From assembly GCA_947504705.1 (NCBI GenBank), contig CANNIA010000007.1, positions 59,443 through 123,442 of the forward strand: a stretch of 64,000 nucleotides of DNA, in the 5' to 3' direction. Made by a program: the position numbers and the translations under genes. The notes below the pieces were generated by a model, which was given only the letters and a program-made list of their open reading frames with translations, was not told where the DNA came from and searched no databases. Source of the DNA: Paracoccaceae bacterium. Lineage in GTDB: Bacteria > Pseudomonadota > Alphaproteobacteria > Rhodobacterales > Rhodobacteraceae. Positions 9,184 to 18,569 of this stretch are shown one piece after another (within the stretch, counting starts at the first letter, position 1; each line of letters opens with the position of its first letter).

Positions 9184-9575
9184 TCGGCGGCCTCCAGCGT
9201 GTCACGTGGCGCGCGGCGGCGCATGAAGCGGAGCTTGCGATCATCCTCTGGTGGCTCCTCCGGCACCGGCGGGCGCGGTTTTTGCTCGGGCTCGGGCAAG
9301 TCATGCAACGAGGCGACCAAAAGCTCCAGCCGCTTGGCCACAGCCTCACCCCGCGCCGTCAGCGCCTCAAGGCTTTCCGCAGAGTGATTGGCCGCACCGC
9401 GTGCCTTTTCCAGCGCAACGGTCATGTCATCGACCTGCGCCGAAAGGACGGCGATTGCCCCGCCCATTCCGCTTTCCAGTGTCGTGAACCGCTTCAGCCG
9501 CGTGGCAAGCACCCAACAATAGATCGCCGCCCCGAAAGAGCCTGCAATCAGAAGAATGTTGGCGATCAGATCCAT
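9180..9575 (-). CDS. Single-pass membrane coiled-coil protein in flagellar operon
   Basis: A 131-residue protein of unknown function. Residues 3-25 form one membrane helix (IANILLIAGSFGAAIYCWVLATRL). Residues about 36-92 form an amphipathic coiled coil that would face the cytoplasm by the positive-inside rule, and a Pro/Glu-rich tail ends in a basic RRRAPRD patch. It sits between fliL (11 nt upstream) and the motE-like gene (4-nt overlap). It is therefore co-transcribed with stator genes. I do not recognise the family; a scaffold or assembly role is only suggested by context. Confidence 0.8.
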   Translation of the reverse strand: MDLIANILLIAGSFGAAIYCWVLATRLKRFTTLESGMGGAIAVLSAQVDDMTVALEKARGAANHSAESLEALTARGEAVAKRLELLVASLHDLPEPEQKPRPPVPEEPPEDDRKLRFMRRRAPRDTLEAAE

Positions 9576-9586
9576 CTTTCGTCCCT

Positions 9587-10102
9587 TTAGTTCAGCACGA
9601 ATTCGGTAATCAGAAGATCGCGCACCCGACCCTCTCCGGTGACAATCTGGATCCGCCGCAGCATCTGCGCGCGCAGCCGCGCCATGGCTTGCGGGTCCTC
9701 GATGGATGCCGTGTCGATCGCGCGCAGATAGCTGTTCAGCACATCCAGAATCCGCGGCGCCAGCAGCGCCACGTCTGCAGCCGCCGTATCCACAACTTCG
9801 ACCTGAGCGGTAAAGCGCAGATGCTTGCTGCCTGCATCCGGGCCAAGCGAAACGATCATCGTCTCCAGCGGCACGAAGGCGATTCCAGCAATTGAGGCAG
9901 GGGCTACCTCGCCATGCCCCTCGGCCTCACTGCTACCAAGAATCATCCCGGACCAGGTGGCATAAAACCCACCCCCGCCCAGCAAAAGCGCCAGCACCAG
10001 CCCGATCAGCATGGGCTTTTTCGACCACTTCTTGGAGGTCTCGTCCGGGGATGTTTCTGCGGCGGCCATAAGCTGCATCCGATGTTCTTGCAGCGCCACC
10101 AT
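9587..10102 (-). CDS. fliL: Flagellar basal body-associated protein FliL
   Basis: A 171-residue FliL: a short cytoplasmic N-terminus, one membrane helix (about residues 30-50, PMLIGLVLALLLGGGGFYATW), and a periplasmic domain with the FliL signature. That domain has FVPLETMIVSLG, LRFTAQVEV, a central APRILDVLNSYLRAID segment and the C-terminal VRDLLITEFVLN. FliL rings surround the stator and support torque. The first ATG is used here; an in-frame ATG 11 codons later is an alternative. It is the first gene of the leftward arm, with its start 82 nt from the divergent fliF start. Confidence 0.94.
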   Translation of the reverse strand: MVALQEHRMQLMAAAETSPDETSKKWSKKPMLIGLVLALLLGGGGFYATWSGMILGSSEAEGHGEVAPASIAGIAFVPLETMIVSLGPDAGSKHLRFTAQVEVVDTAAADVALLAPRILDVLNSYLRAIDTASIEDPQAMARLRAQMLRRIQIVTGEGRVRDLLITEFVLN

Positions 10103-10184
10103 AGGTCAAGGGTCACTAACCGATTGTTAAGCGCAGTCGGTCATTCGTTGGGCATCGGTAAAAGGCCGATAGCGGAGAATCGCC

Positions 10185-11786
10185 TTGCAGAATGTGATCG
10201 CCATCTGGTCCTCGCTGAACTTGCGCCGCAGGATGATCCTTATCGGCGCAACCCTTGCGATGTTCGCAGCGGTGCTTGGTCTTGGTCGCCTTGCCGGGCA
10301 ATCCGACATGGTGCTGCTTTACGCCGGGCTTGAACCTGCCGCCGCAGGTGAGGTGGTTGCAGCACTTGATCAACGCGGCGTTGCCTATGAAGTCTCCGGC
10401 GATTCCATCCTTGTCGATTCCACCCAGCGTGACAGCCTGCGCATGGCACTTGCCGCCGAAGGTCTGCCTGCGGCCGGGGGTGGCGGCTATGAACTGCTCG
10501 ACAATCTTTCCGGCTTTGGCACCACCTCGCAGATGTTCGATGCCGCCTATTGGCGCGCGAAAGAGGGGGAACTTGCCCGCACCCTGATTGCCATGCCCGA
10601 AATCAAGGCGGCCCGCGTGCATATTGCCAGCGCGCCGTCACGCGCTTTTCAAAGCGATGTGCAGGCCACGGCCTCGGTCACGGTCACAACTACTGGCGGA
10701 ACGCTGACGGAAGCCCAGGCTCGCGCGATCCGGCATCTGGTGGCAAGCGCTGTCTCGGGCCTGCAGCCTGATGCGGTGCAGATCATCGACACCGTCTCCG
10801 GCCTGATCGGTGGCGAGGATGGGGATGGTTTTTCCGGCAAGGATGCCAATGACCGCGCCGCTATGATCAAAGGCAATGTCGAACGCCTGCTTGCTGCAAG
10901 GGTTGGCCCTGGAAAAGCGGTCGTCGAAGTGGCGGTCGAACTGGTTTCCGACCGCGAACAGATCACCGAACACTCCTTTGACCCTCAGGGCAAAGTGGCG
11001 ATCTCCTCCGAGACCGAGGAGAGCAGCGGCTCTTCGACGGAACCCGGCGGCAATGTCACCGTTGCCTCGAACCTTCCCGAAGGGGATGCGGCTGCAGGGT
11101 CGCAAGGCAAAAGCGAGAATACGCTTACGAAGGAACGGGTGAATTACGAGGTTTCCGAAACCCAGCGCGAAATCCTGAAAGGGCCAGGCGCCGTGCGGCG
11201 GATGACCGTTGCGGTGATGGTGGATGGCGTCGTCACACTCGCTGCCGACGGCACCCGCAGCTGGGCGCCCCGGTCCGACGACGAACTTGCCACCTTGCGC
11301 GAACTTGTAGGCTCGGCTGTGGGTCTGGATGATGCGCGCGGCGATGTACTGACCCTGAAATCACTTGAATTTCAAGAACTTCCCGCGGCCGAGGGGACTT
11401 TGGCCAGCGCCGGGCTGCTGGCACAGATGGGGCCGTTTGACGTGCTGTCCTATGTCCAGACCGCCGTGCTTGGCATTGTGGCGCTGGTGCTGGGCCTGTT
11501 CGTGCTGCGCCCGATCCTGACTTCTGCCGCAAATCGCCCGGCCCTTGCAGCACCCGGCCCGACCCTGGCCCTGCCGCCGATGGGAGGCTTTGCTTCCGCC
11601 GCGCTGGAAGGTGAGGTCGACCCCGATTTCGAAATCCCCGGGATGACGCGCATTGGCGCGACCTTGGCTGGTGTGCCTGAGGTGCTTGATCCGGCCACCC
11701 GGCTTCGTCGCCTGATCGAAGCGAGACAAACCGAGTCGATCGAGATTCTGCGCGGCTGGATGGAGAACGAGGAGGAGCCCGCCTGA
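10185..11786 (+). CDS. fliF: Flagellar MS-ring protein FliF
   Basis: A 533-residue FliF. It has an N-terminal membrane helix (about 17-35, MILIGATLAMFAAVLGLG), the secretin-like ring-building domains (LYAGLEPAAAGEVVAALDQRGVAYEV, then QARAIRHLVASAVSGLQPDAVQIID), a Ser/Gly/Glu-rich variable region at about 270-310, a second membrane helix (about 415-440) and a C-terminal FliG-binding tail ending LRGWMENEE. The start is TTG at 10185, chosen because CGGAG lies 7 nt upstream (10173-10177). Its stop shares one base with the fliH start (TGATG at 11784-11788). Confidence 0.96.
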   Translation: MQNVIAIWSSLNLRRRMILIGATLAMFAAVLGLGRLAGQSDMVLLYAGLEPAAAGEVVAALDQRGVAYEVSGDSILVDSTQRDSLRMALAAEGLPAAGGGGYELLDNLSGFGTTSQMFDAAYWRAKEGELARTLIAMPEIKAARVHIASAPSRAFQSDVQATASVTVTTTGGTLTEAQARAIRHLVASAVSGLQPDAVQIIDTVSGLIGGEDGDGFSGKDANDRAAMIKGNVERLLAARVGPGKAVVEVAVELVSDREQITEHSFDPQGKVAISSETEESSGSSTEPGGNVTVASNLPEGDAAAGSQGKSENTLTKERVNYEVSETQREILKGPGAVRRMTVAVMVDGVVTLAADGTRSWAPRSDDELATLRELVGSAVGLDDARGDVLTLKSLEFQELPAAEGTLASAGLLAQMGPFDVLSYVQTAVLGIVALVLGLFVLRPILTSAANRPALAAPGPTLALPPMGGFASAALEGEVDPDFEIPGMTRIGATLAGVPEVLDPATRLRRLIEARQTESIEILRGWMENEEEPA

Positions 11787-12367
11787 TGCCCGCGCTTCGG
11801 CTTGAAATCTTTGACACCTCCATCGCTCCGGATGGCGTGCCCCAACCCCTGGTCGAGGCAACCGTCGTCGAAGAGGCCAAGGTTGCATCCTTTGAACAGG
11901 GCTATTCCGCCGGCTGGGACGATGCCGCCGCCGCTCAGCAAGGTGATCAAAGCAAGATCCGCGCCGACCTTGCGCGCAATCTGCAAAGCCTGTCCTTCAC
12001 CTTCCAGGATGCGCGCACCCATGTTTTGCAGGCGATCAAACCCCTCATGCTGGAGATGGTCAGCCGCCTCTTGCCCGAAGTCGCGCATGAGGCCCTGGCC
12101 CCCACGGTGCTTGAGGCTTTGATGCCCATGGCCGATGATCTTGCCGATGCGCCGTTGACGGTGGTCCTGAACCCTTCCGTCCGGTCGCAGGTCGAGGATC
12201 TGGTGACCCAGGCCACCGGCCTGCCGATGGTGATCGAGGAAGAACCCTCGCTCTCCGAAGGTCAGGTCTACATCCGCTTTGGCACCGCAGAGACCAAGGT
12301 CGACCTTGACCGGGTCACCTCTGATATCGCCAACGCCGTCCGCGCCTTCTTCAACCTCAACACCTAA
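11786..12367 (+). CDS. fliH: FliH-like flagellar export ATPase regulator
   Basis: A 193-residue protein in the fliF-fliH-fliN-fliP arm. Its features fit FliH: SFEQGYSAGWDDA near residue 37 (the FEQGYxxG motif common to FliH), a central helical region, and a C-terminal V-type-ATPase-E-like domain (LTVVLNPSVRSQVEDLV, then IRFGTAETKVDLDRV). FliH dimers dock the FliI ATPase to the C ring. fliI is not present in the window. Sequence identity in this family is low, so the name leans partly on gene order. Confidence 0.82.
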   Translation: MPALRLEIFDTSIAPDGVPQPLVEATVVEEAKVASFEQGYSAGWDDAAAAQQGDQSKIRADLARNLQSLSFTFQDARTHVLQAIKPLMLEMVSRLLPEVAHEALAPTVLEALMPMADDLADAPLTVVLNPSVRSQVEDLVTQATGLPMVIEEEPSLSEGQVYIRFGTAETKVDLDRVTSDIANAVRAFFNLNT

Positions 12368-12378
12368 GGGGACGTCCC

Positions 12379-12648
12379 ATGGATGACATCACTGACGCCA
12401 ACCCGTTCAGCCAGGTTCCGATCGAGGTGACGATCTCGGTCGGCCGCGCCCGTCCGCTGGTGCGGGATTTGCTGCGCATGTCGAAAGATGCGGTCCTGCA
12501 GCTGGACCGACGCGTCGATGACCCGGTCGAACTTTACGTCGGCGACCGTCTTATCGCCCGCGGTGAGTTGACCGAGCTTGAGGGCGACCAGGCCGGCCAG
12601 CTTGCCGTGCGTCTGACCGAGGTAGCCAACCTGCGCGGGGGGCTGTGA
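12379..12648 (+). CDS. fliN: Flagellar C-ring switch protein FliN
   Basis: An 89-residue protein that is essentially one SpoA/surface-presentation domain: VPIEVTISVGRARPLVRDLLRM, then VDDPVELYVGDRLIARGEL and a final VRLTEV. This is the standard FliN core, which builds the base of the cytoplasmic C ring with FliM. It has the short N-terminus usual in alphaproteobacteria. A GGGGACGTCCC stretch precedes the ATG. Its TGA overlaps the GTG start of fliP (12645-12648). Confidence 0.93.
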   Translation: MDDITDANPFSQVPIEVTISVGRARPLVRDLLRMSKDAVLQLDRRVDDPVELYVGDRLIARGELTELEGDQAGQLAVRLTEVANLRGGL

Positions 12649-13361
12649 AACGCGCGCTGGCCCTTGGCCTATTGCTGGCCCTGTTGGCCAACCCGTCCAT
12701 GGCGCAAGAGCTTTCGATCAACCTTGGCGGCGACTCGCTGTCGCTCCGCTCGGTTCAGTTGCTGCTTCTGATCACTGTTCTGTCGATTGCCCCCGGCCTT
12801 GCCGTGATGGTGACCTGCTTTCCCTTCGTGGTCACCGTGCTGTCGATCCTGCGACAGGCGATCGGGTTGCAGCAGGCGCCGCCGAACATGCTGATCATCA
12901 GCCTTGCCCTGTTCGTGACCTGGTATGTGATGGACCCGGTCTTTACCGAAGCCTGGGTCAATGGGATCCAGCCCCTTTCCAACGGCACCATGGAAGTCGG
13001 CCCCGCTCTGGAGGCGGCGATTGCCCCGTTCCGCGCCTTCATGGCACTGCGGGTTGATCCTGAAACATTCCTAACCCTGCAGGACCTGCGCGCCGCTGCG
13101 CCGACCCCGCCCACCGCTGCCCCGCTTTCGCTGCTGATCCCGTCTTTCCTGCTATCGGAAATCCAGCGGGCCTTCGAGATCGGCTTCATGATCTACCTGC
13201 CCTTTCTGATCATCGACCTCGTCGTCGCGGCGATCCTGATGGCGATGGGCATGATGATGGTGCCTCCGGCTGCGGTTTCGCTGCCGTTCAAGTTGGCTTT
13301 CTTCGTGGTGGCAGATGGCTGGGCCTTGGTCACCGGTGCGCTGGTGAGGAGCTATTCTTAG
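12645..13361 (+). CDS. fliP: Flagellar export gate protein FliP
   Basis: A 238-residue FliP starting at GTG (12645), which overlaps the fliN stop as GTGA. It has a cleavable signal peptide (about 1-21, ending SMAQE), as known for FliP. The FliP signature follows: TVLSIAPGLAVMVTCFPFVVTVLSILRQAIG, FLLSEIQRAFEIGFMIYLPFLIIDLVVAAILMAMGMMM and the C-terminal PFKLAFFVVADGW segment. Five FliP with FliQ and FliR make the export gate. It is the last gene of the rightward arm; 118 nt without an evident hairpin separate it from ispE. Confidence 0.96.
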   Translation: MKRALALGLLLALLANPSMAQELSINLGGDSLSLRSVQLLLLITVLSIAPGLAVMVTCFPFVVTVLSILRQAIGLQQAPPNMLIISLALFVTWYVMDPVFTEAWVNGIQPLSNGTMEVGPALEAAIAPFRAFMALRVDPETFLTLQDLRAAAPTPPTAAPLSLLIPSFLLSEIQRAFEIGFMIYLPFLIIDLVVAAILMAMGMMMVPPAAVSLPFKLAFFVVADGWALVTGALVRSYS

Positions 13362-13479
13362 AACCTGTCCACGGTGGGCATCTCAGCCGGACTGAATGGT
13401 TTCAATGCCTTGCCCGCGGACGTTAACGATTTGGCAAGACTTTGGTGCCGCAGATTCATGCCCCGGAAACAGGGGCAGA

Positions 13480-14343
13480 CTATTGCCGTGAGCCGATTGC
13501 GACCCACCAGTCGGGATAGGCAGTGCGAAGATGGCTGGCAGCGGCTTCAGCAGTGCTTTCGCTGGCGAACAGGCCGAAATGCGTGCCGCCCGAGCCTGAC
13601 ATCCGGGCAAGAATGCAGCCGGGCACCGTTTCCAGCGCCACCTGCACTCGCTCCAGACCAAGAGAAACCTGTCGCGCGGCACCGACAAGATCGTTGCGCG
13701 TCTGGCCCCGGAGCCAATCCGCCAAGGCAGCGGCCGAGCCAAGAGCTGCGGCTGGCATTTCGGGGATCGGCGCGTTGTCTCGACGGGTCAGGGCGGCGAA
13801 GACTTGCGGGGTCGGCACGGGCACGCGCGGATTGACCAGAACCAGCCAGAAGGGCGGCAAAGACGGCAAGGGCGTTAGATCCTCACCCACGCCGCGCATG
13901 CGGACAGAGCGCCCCGCAAGACAGACCGGAACATCTGCGCCCAGCTTCAGCACCGCGTCCGCATCGGGCAAGGGATGCCCCGTCGTCCGGGCCAGAAGGC
14001 GCAAGGTCGCTGCCGCGTCAGCCGAGCCGCCTCCAATTCCGGAGGCAACAGGAAGCTGCTTGTCCAGCACGAGGGCGAGATCTTTCGCGCCCATCAGACG
14101 CGCCGCCCGCAGGACAAGGTTGTCAGGCTCGGTGCCAAGCGCCGATGCTTCCGGGCCTGTCAGCTGCAATGAAAGGCCGCTGTGGGGCTGCAACGACACC
14201 CGGTCGCCGACAGCCACAAACACCACCAAGCTATCGAGCAGATGATAGCCATCGGCGCGGCGACCGGTGACATGCAGGCAGAGATTGACTTTTGCCGGAG
14301 CAAATTCGCCGAAGTCGGACTGCGCGGTCCCGGCTTGGTGCAT
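13480..14343 (-). CDS. ispE: 4-diphosphocytidyl-2-C-methyl-D-erythritol kinase IspE
   Basis: A 287-residue GHMP kinase that phosphorylates CDP-methylerythritol in the MEP route to isoprenoids. It shows the N-terminal [21 protein letters not shown] motif, the glycine-rich ATP loop [17 protein letters not shown] (about residues 95-111), and the C-terminal [13 protein letters not shown] motif. Length is normal. It begins 5 nt after the TPR-protein stop, on the same strand, so the two are likely one operon read leftward away from ETF-QO. Confidence 0.95.
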   Translation of the reverse strand: MHQAGTAQSDFGEFAPAKVNLCLHVTGRRADGYHLLDSLVVFVAVGDRVSLQPHSGLSLQLTGPEASALGTEPDNLVLRAARLMGAKDLALVLDKQLPVASGIGGGSADAAATLRLLARTTGHPLPDADAVLKLGADVPVCLAGRSVRMRGVGEDLTPLPSLPPFWLVLVNPRVPVPTPQVFAALTRRDNAPIPEMPAAALGSAAALADWLRGQTRNDLVGAARQVSLGLERVQVALETVPGCILARMSGSGGTHFGLFASESTAEAAASHLRTAYPDWWVAIGSRQ

Positions 14344-14348
14344 CGGTT

Positions 14349-16055
14349 TCAGTTCTCGGGCGCCTCGACCGCCGGGGCAGCGGCTTCTTCGGCCATAAGC
14401 GCATCAAGCCCGATTTCCAGCTTGCGCATGATCCGGGCGGTGTCCTTTTCAGTCGGCTCGAAGGAAAGCGCCCGGCGCCATTGGAATTCGGCCTCCATCT
14501 TGCGGCCAACCATCCAGTAGACATCGCCCAGATGGTCGGTCACGATCGGATCGACGGGTTCAAGGAGCGAGGCCCGCTCCATCGGCTCCAAAGCCTCATC
14601 ATAGCGGCCAAGCTTGAAATAGGCCCAAGCCAGACTGTCGATGATATAGCCCTGCTGCGGATCGGCATCGGCGGCCTTCTGGATCATCCCCAAGGCTTCG
14701 TCCAGCTTTTCGCCCCGGTCCACCAGACCATAACCAAGGTAGTTCAGAACCTGCGGCTGGGTCGGATTCAGCGCCAGAGCCTGCCGGAAATCTGCCTCGG
14801 CAGAGGCCCAGTCCTTCGATTGTTCGTGGCAAATGCCGCGGTCGAAATACAGCAGCCAGTCGTCTTTCGTTGGCTCGCCGCGCAAAGCAATCGCGGCGGA
14901 ATAGGCAACTTTAGCCTCATCAAAACGCTTTTCGCTGCGCAGAACCTCGCCCAGTGCATAGTTCACGCTGACCAGATCCGGGTTCTGCCGCGCCAATCCC
15001 TGCAGCGCCTCGATAGCCGCATCAACCTTGCCTTGGGCTTGCAGCGCGCTTGCCCGACCGATCTCGGCGTTGACATGATAGGGGCTGTCGTCCGCAAAAC
15101 TTGCGTAGCTTGCCACGGCAAGATCGTGCAGACCCAATGCGCCAAGTACATCTGCGGTCAGGAGCACGGCATCCGCGTTTTCGGGTTGCAGATAACCGGC
15201 GATCCGCAGGTGGATCAGCGCGTAAACCGGGTCGTCCTGACCGTTCAGTGCAGTCGAGATGGTGTAGAAGGCTTCCGCAATGCCGTCGCGCGCGGTCCGG
15301 ATCGTGTCAAAGGGAACCGGCTCGCCCGCCTCAAGCCGCAGGCGCAGCGCGTCGATCACCGGATCGGGTCGGGTGCCGAAGGACTTGTCCAAAAGTGCCA
15401 GCGCATCGGCATTGCGCTCCAACTGGCTGAGGATTTGGGCATGGGCCATAATGCCCCGCCGCATCATGTAGATCGGGCCGCCAACCTTGCCTGACAGAAT
15501 GTCATCCGCGCCCTGGAAGTCGCCGACCATCGCAAGGGCAAGCGCCTTGTGATAAAGACCAAAGGCTTCCAGCCCCTTGGTCTGCGCCACCGCATCAAAG
15601 CCTTCAACCGCTTCGGACATCTTGCCCTGACCAACCTTGGCCCAGGCGGTGACCAGCCCGGTTGCAAGACCACCTACGTCACGGCCAGCTTTGGCGGCGT
15701 CCAGAATTGCGGCATAGTCCTGATTCTGAGCCTCGCCCGCCATAAGCGCCAGTTCGGCAAGTTGGCTTTGCCCCTGGCCAAGCTCTTTGAGCCGCTTGGC
15801 GGTTGCCGTGGCTAGGTCGAAGTTACCGATTCCAACCTGGGCCAGGATCGCGCCTTCCAGAATTTCGAGATTTTTCGGATCTGCTTCCAACGCCTTGGCG
15901 TACCATTCTACCGCGTTGGGAAAGTCATTCTCGGCCTCGGCCACGCGGGCGGAGAGATAGGCACCGGTGTTGACCGTTTCTTCGGCGCGAAGTGGAGAGC
16001 CCAGACCGGCAGCCAAGAATGCGACCATAAGGCTGCGGGACAAGATCATCGGCAT
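14349..16055 (-). CDS. Exported tetratricopeptide-repeat protein
   Basis: A 568-residue protein with an N-terminal signal peptide (cleaved near PLRAEE, about residue 25) and many TPR-like helical hairpins. Repeats such as [35 protein letters not shown] and the more canonical block at about 390-530 ([46 protein letters not shown]) are easy to see. It is probably a periplasmic scaffold or assembly factor. Proteins of this kind next to ispE are common in Rhodobacterales, but I know of no assigned function. It is probably co-transcribed with ispE (5-nt gap). Confidence 0.88.
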   Translation of the reverse strand: MPMILSRSLMVAFLAAGLGSPLRAEETVNTGAYLSARVAEAENDFPNAVEWYAKALEADPKNLEILEGAILAQVGIGNFDLATATAKRLKELGQGQSQLAELALMAGEAQNQDYAAILDAAKAGRDVGGLATGLVTAWAKVGQGKMSEAVEGFDAVAQTKGLEAFGLYHKALALAMVGDFQGADDILSGKVGGPIYMMRRGIMAHAQILSQLERNADALALLDKSFGTRPDPVIDALRLRLEAGEPVPFDTIRTARDGIAEAFYTISTALNGQDDPVYALIHLRIAGYLQPENADAVLLTADVLGALGLHDLAVASYASFADDSPYHVNAEIGRASALQAQGKVDAAIEALQGLARQNPDLVSVNYALGEVLRSEKRFDEAKVAYSAAIALRGEPTKDDWLLYFDRGICHEQSKDWASAEADFRQALALNPTQPQVLNYLGYGLVDRGEKLDEALGMIQKAADADPQQGYIIDSLAWAYFKLGRYDEALEPMERASLLEPVDPIVTDHLGDVYWMVGRKMEAEFQWRRALSFEPTEKDTARIMRKLEIGLDALMAEEAAAPAVEAPEN

Positions 16056-16170
16056 CGGGAACTCCTTCGGTATTCGCCCAAAGCTAGCCCGGCCCTAGAG
16101 CGCGCGCAATGCATCGGGGCCCCGGCTTGTCCCAGGGCCACATGATTTCGTGCAAGCTTTCGTGAAACGG

Positions 16171-17820
16171 TCACATATTGGGATAGTTCGGCCCGCCGCC
16201 ACCCATCGGAGTCGTCCAGGTGATGTTCTGGCTGGGGTCCTTGATGTCGCAGGTCTTGCAGTGAACGCAGTTCTGGAAGTTGATCTGGAAACGCGGGGCT
16301 TTGCCTTCTTCCGCAATGACTTCGTAAACCCCGGCCGGGCAATAGCGCTGCGCCGGTTCCGCGTATTGCGGCAGGTTGACGCCGATCGGGACCTTTAGGT
16401 CCTTCAGGACCAGATGCGCGGGTTGGCCTTCGTCATGGTTGGTGAAGCTGAAGGCGACGTTGGTCAGCCGGTCGAAGGACAGTTTGCCATCGGGCCTGGG
16501 GTAATTGATCGGCGTGTAGTCCTTGGCCAAACCGGTCGAGGCCGCGTCGGACTTCTTGTGGCGCAGCGTGCCAAAGATCGTCATGCCGAAAGTGTTCAGC
16601 CACATGTCCAGACCGCCGCCGATCAGGCTGGCGATCAGGCCAAAGCGCGACCAGAGCGGTTTCACGTTGCGCACCTTCTTCAGGTCCTTCGCGATCACGC
16701 CGCTGCGGACATCGGCCTCATAGCTGGCGAGTTCGTCGCCCGACCGACCCGCCTTGATCGCCGCATTGGCCGCTTCGGCCGCTGCGATGCCCGAGAGCAT
16801 TGCGTTGTGGTTGCCCTTGATCCGGGGGACGTTCACCAGACCCGCAGTGCAGCCCAGAAGCGCCACGCCCGGAGCAACCATCTTCGGGATCGACTGCCAA
16901 CCGCCCTCGCTGATGGCCCGCGCGCCGTAGGCCACGCGTTTGCCGCCCTTTAGCAGTTCGGCCACCATCGGGTGATGCTTGAAGCGCTGGAATTCCATGT
17001 AGGGGTAGAGGTGGGGGTTCTTGTAGTTCAGGTGAACGACAAAGCCGACATAGACCTGATTGTTCTCTAGATGATAGATAAAGCTGCCGCCCCCGGCATT
17101 GCCACCCAGCGGCCAGCCCATTGTGTGGGTGACGGTGCCCTCGCGGTGCTTGGCGGGGTCGATCTCCCAGATTTCCTTCATGCCAAGGCCGAACTTCTGC
17201 GGGCAATGGCCTTTCGAAAGCTGGTATTTCTCGATCACCTGCTTCGCCAGGCTGCCGCGCACGCCTTCGGACAGGAAGACATATTTCCCGCGCAGTTCCA
17301 TCCCCGGTTCATAGGACGGGCCCGGTTCACGGGTCTCAGCGTCGCGGCCAAATTCGCCCGCAACCACGCCGACGACCGTGTCGCCTTCATAGACCAGTTC
17401 GGAGCACGCCATACCGGGGAAAATCTCGACACCCAGACCTTCGGCCACGCCCGCCATCCAGCGGCAGACATTCGCCATTGAGACGATGTAATTGCCGTGG
17501 TTGTTCATCAGGGGCGGCATCGGCCAGTTCGGAATGCGGATCTGCCCGGCCGGCCCAAGGATGTAGAAATTGTCCGATTTGACTTCAGTCTTGATCGGCG
17601 CAGACATGTTGCGCCAGTCGGGAAGCAGGGCGTCCAGCCCCGACGGGTCCAGCACAGCGCCTGAAAGGATATGCGCGCCAACTTCGGAGCCCTTTTCCAG
17701 CACGACGACCGACCGTTCCGGGTCTAGCTGCTTGAGCCTGATCGCCGCCGAAAGGCCCGACGGCCCCGCGCCGACGATCACCACGTCATAGTCCATCTTC
17801 TCGCGCTGGATCGCAGTCAT
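16171..17820 (-). CDS. Electron transfer flavoprotein-ubiquinone oxidoreductase
   Basis: A 549-residue ETF-QO, the inner-membrane flavoprotein that passes electrons from ETF (fed by acyl-CoA and amino-acid dehydrogenases) to ubiquinone. It has the N-terminal FAD-binding VVIVGAGPSGLSAAIRL (about residues 11-30), the second FAD motif region GAPGVALLGCTAGLVNVPRIKG, and the C-terminal [4Fe-4S] cluster with QRYCPAGVYEV and NCVHCKTCDIKDP. All four cluster cysteines are present. Length is normal. It is 115 nt upstream of the TPR gene on the same strand. Confidence 0.97.
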   Translation of the reverse strand: MTAIQREKMDYDVVIVGAGPSGLSAAIRLKQLDPERSVVVLEKGSEVGAHILSGAVLDPSGLDALLPDWRNMSAPIKTEVKSDNFYILGPAGQIRIPNWPMPPLMNNHGNYIVSMANVCRWMAGVAEGLGVEIFPGMACSELVYEGDTVVGVVAGEFGRDAETREPGPSYEPGMELRGKYVFLSEGVRGSLAKQVIEKYQLSKGHCPQKFGLGMKEIWEIDPAKHREGTVTHTMGWPLGGNAGGGSFIYHLENNQVYVGFVVHLNYKNPHLYPYMEFQRFKHHPMVAELLKGGKRVAYGARAISEGGWQSIPKMVAPGVALLGCTAGLVNVPRIKGNHNAMLSGIAAAEAANAAIKAGRSGDELASYEADVRSGVIAKDLKKVRNVKPLWSRFGLIASLIGGGLDMWLNTFGMTIFGTLRHKKSDAASTGLAKDYTPINYPRPDGKLSFDRLTNVAFSFTNHDEGQPAHLVLKDLKVPIGVNLPQYAEPAQRYCPAGVYEVIAEEGKAPRFQINFQNCVHCKTCDIKDPSQNITWTTPMGGGGPNYPNM

Positions 17821-18029
17821 CGCTTGTCCTTCCCCGTCAGTCCGTTCCCGTCCGCTTGCGGTCCCCCTGTTGCCTCAGGTCGGTCGCAAGGTCAACCGTG
17901 ACGCAACATCCGGACTGCGCGGTCCCCCATCCCCGACACTTTCTGTCTTCGTCGCGACAGCCTTGGGTCGACATCGTATGCCTCTTGCATTTATGGGCCT
18001 CATCGGGTGAGGTGGGTGCAAGCAAGTCC

Positions 18030-18069
18030 GAAGTCATGGGTCGCGCTCCGGCCCGTGACTTCTTATTTT
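18030..18069 (+). terminator. Intrinsic-terminator-like hairpin in the greA leader
   Basis: GAAGTCA (18030-18036) pairs perfectly with TGACTTC (18056-18062), extended by GGG/CCC inside, and is followed at once by TTATTTT (18063-18069). This is the form of a Rho-independent terminator, yet it lies only 14 nt before the greA ATG and after the greA-side promoter region. No gene ends here on the + strand. It is best read as an attenuator in the greA leader. Confidence 0.65.
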
Positions 18070-18083
18070 GATCTGGAAGGCCG

Positions 18084-18554
18084 ATGGAAAAGATCCCGAT
18101 GACCCGGCGCGGCTTTGACGCGCTGGATGCCGAACTGAAGCAGTTGAAAAGCGTCGAGCGTCCGGCGATCATCCGTGACATCGCCGAGGCACGCGAACAC
18201 GGCGATCTGTCCGAGAACGCCGAGTATCACGCGGCGCGCGAAAAGCAGGGCTTTATCGAGGGCCGGATCAAGGAATTGGAAGGCTCGCTTTCGCTTGCCG
18301 ATGTGATCGACACCTCGCGCCTGTCCGGTTCGGTCAAGTTCGGGGCGACCGTGACCTTGGTCGATGAGGACAACGACGAGGAAAAGACCTATCAGATCGT
18401 CGGCGAATCCGAGGCCAATGTCGAGAGCGGGCTTTTGAACATCCGCTCGCCGCTGGCCCGTGCGTTGATCGGCAAAGAGGCCGGTGACAGTGTCGAGGTC
18501 AAGACACCGGGGGGCGCCCGGTCCTATGAAGTCCTGTCAATCCGCTATCTCTGA
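18084..18554 (+). CDS. greA: Transcription elongation factor GreA
   Basis: A 156-residue GreA. The N-terminal coiled coil (about 1-75) carries [25 protein letters not shown], whose acidic tip enters the RNA polymerase secondary channel to stimulate cleavage of backtracked RNA. The C-terminal FKBP-like domain has [25 protein letters not shown] and [23 protein letters not shown]. It starts at ATG 18084 with GGAAGG 4 nt upstream. A terminator-like hairpin precedes the ribosome-binding site, and the next gene follows after 15 nt. Confidence 0.98.
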   Translation: MEKIPMTRRGFDALDAELKQLKSVERPAIIRDIAEAREHGDLSENAEYHAAREKQGFIEGRIKELEGSLSLADVIDTSRLSGSVKFGATVTLVDEDNDEEKTYQIVGESEANVESGLLNIRSPLARALIGKEAGDSVEVKTPGGARSYEVLSIRYL

Positions 18555-18569
18555 TCAGGGAAGGCCCTG

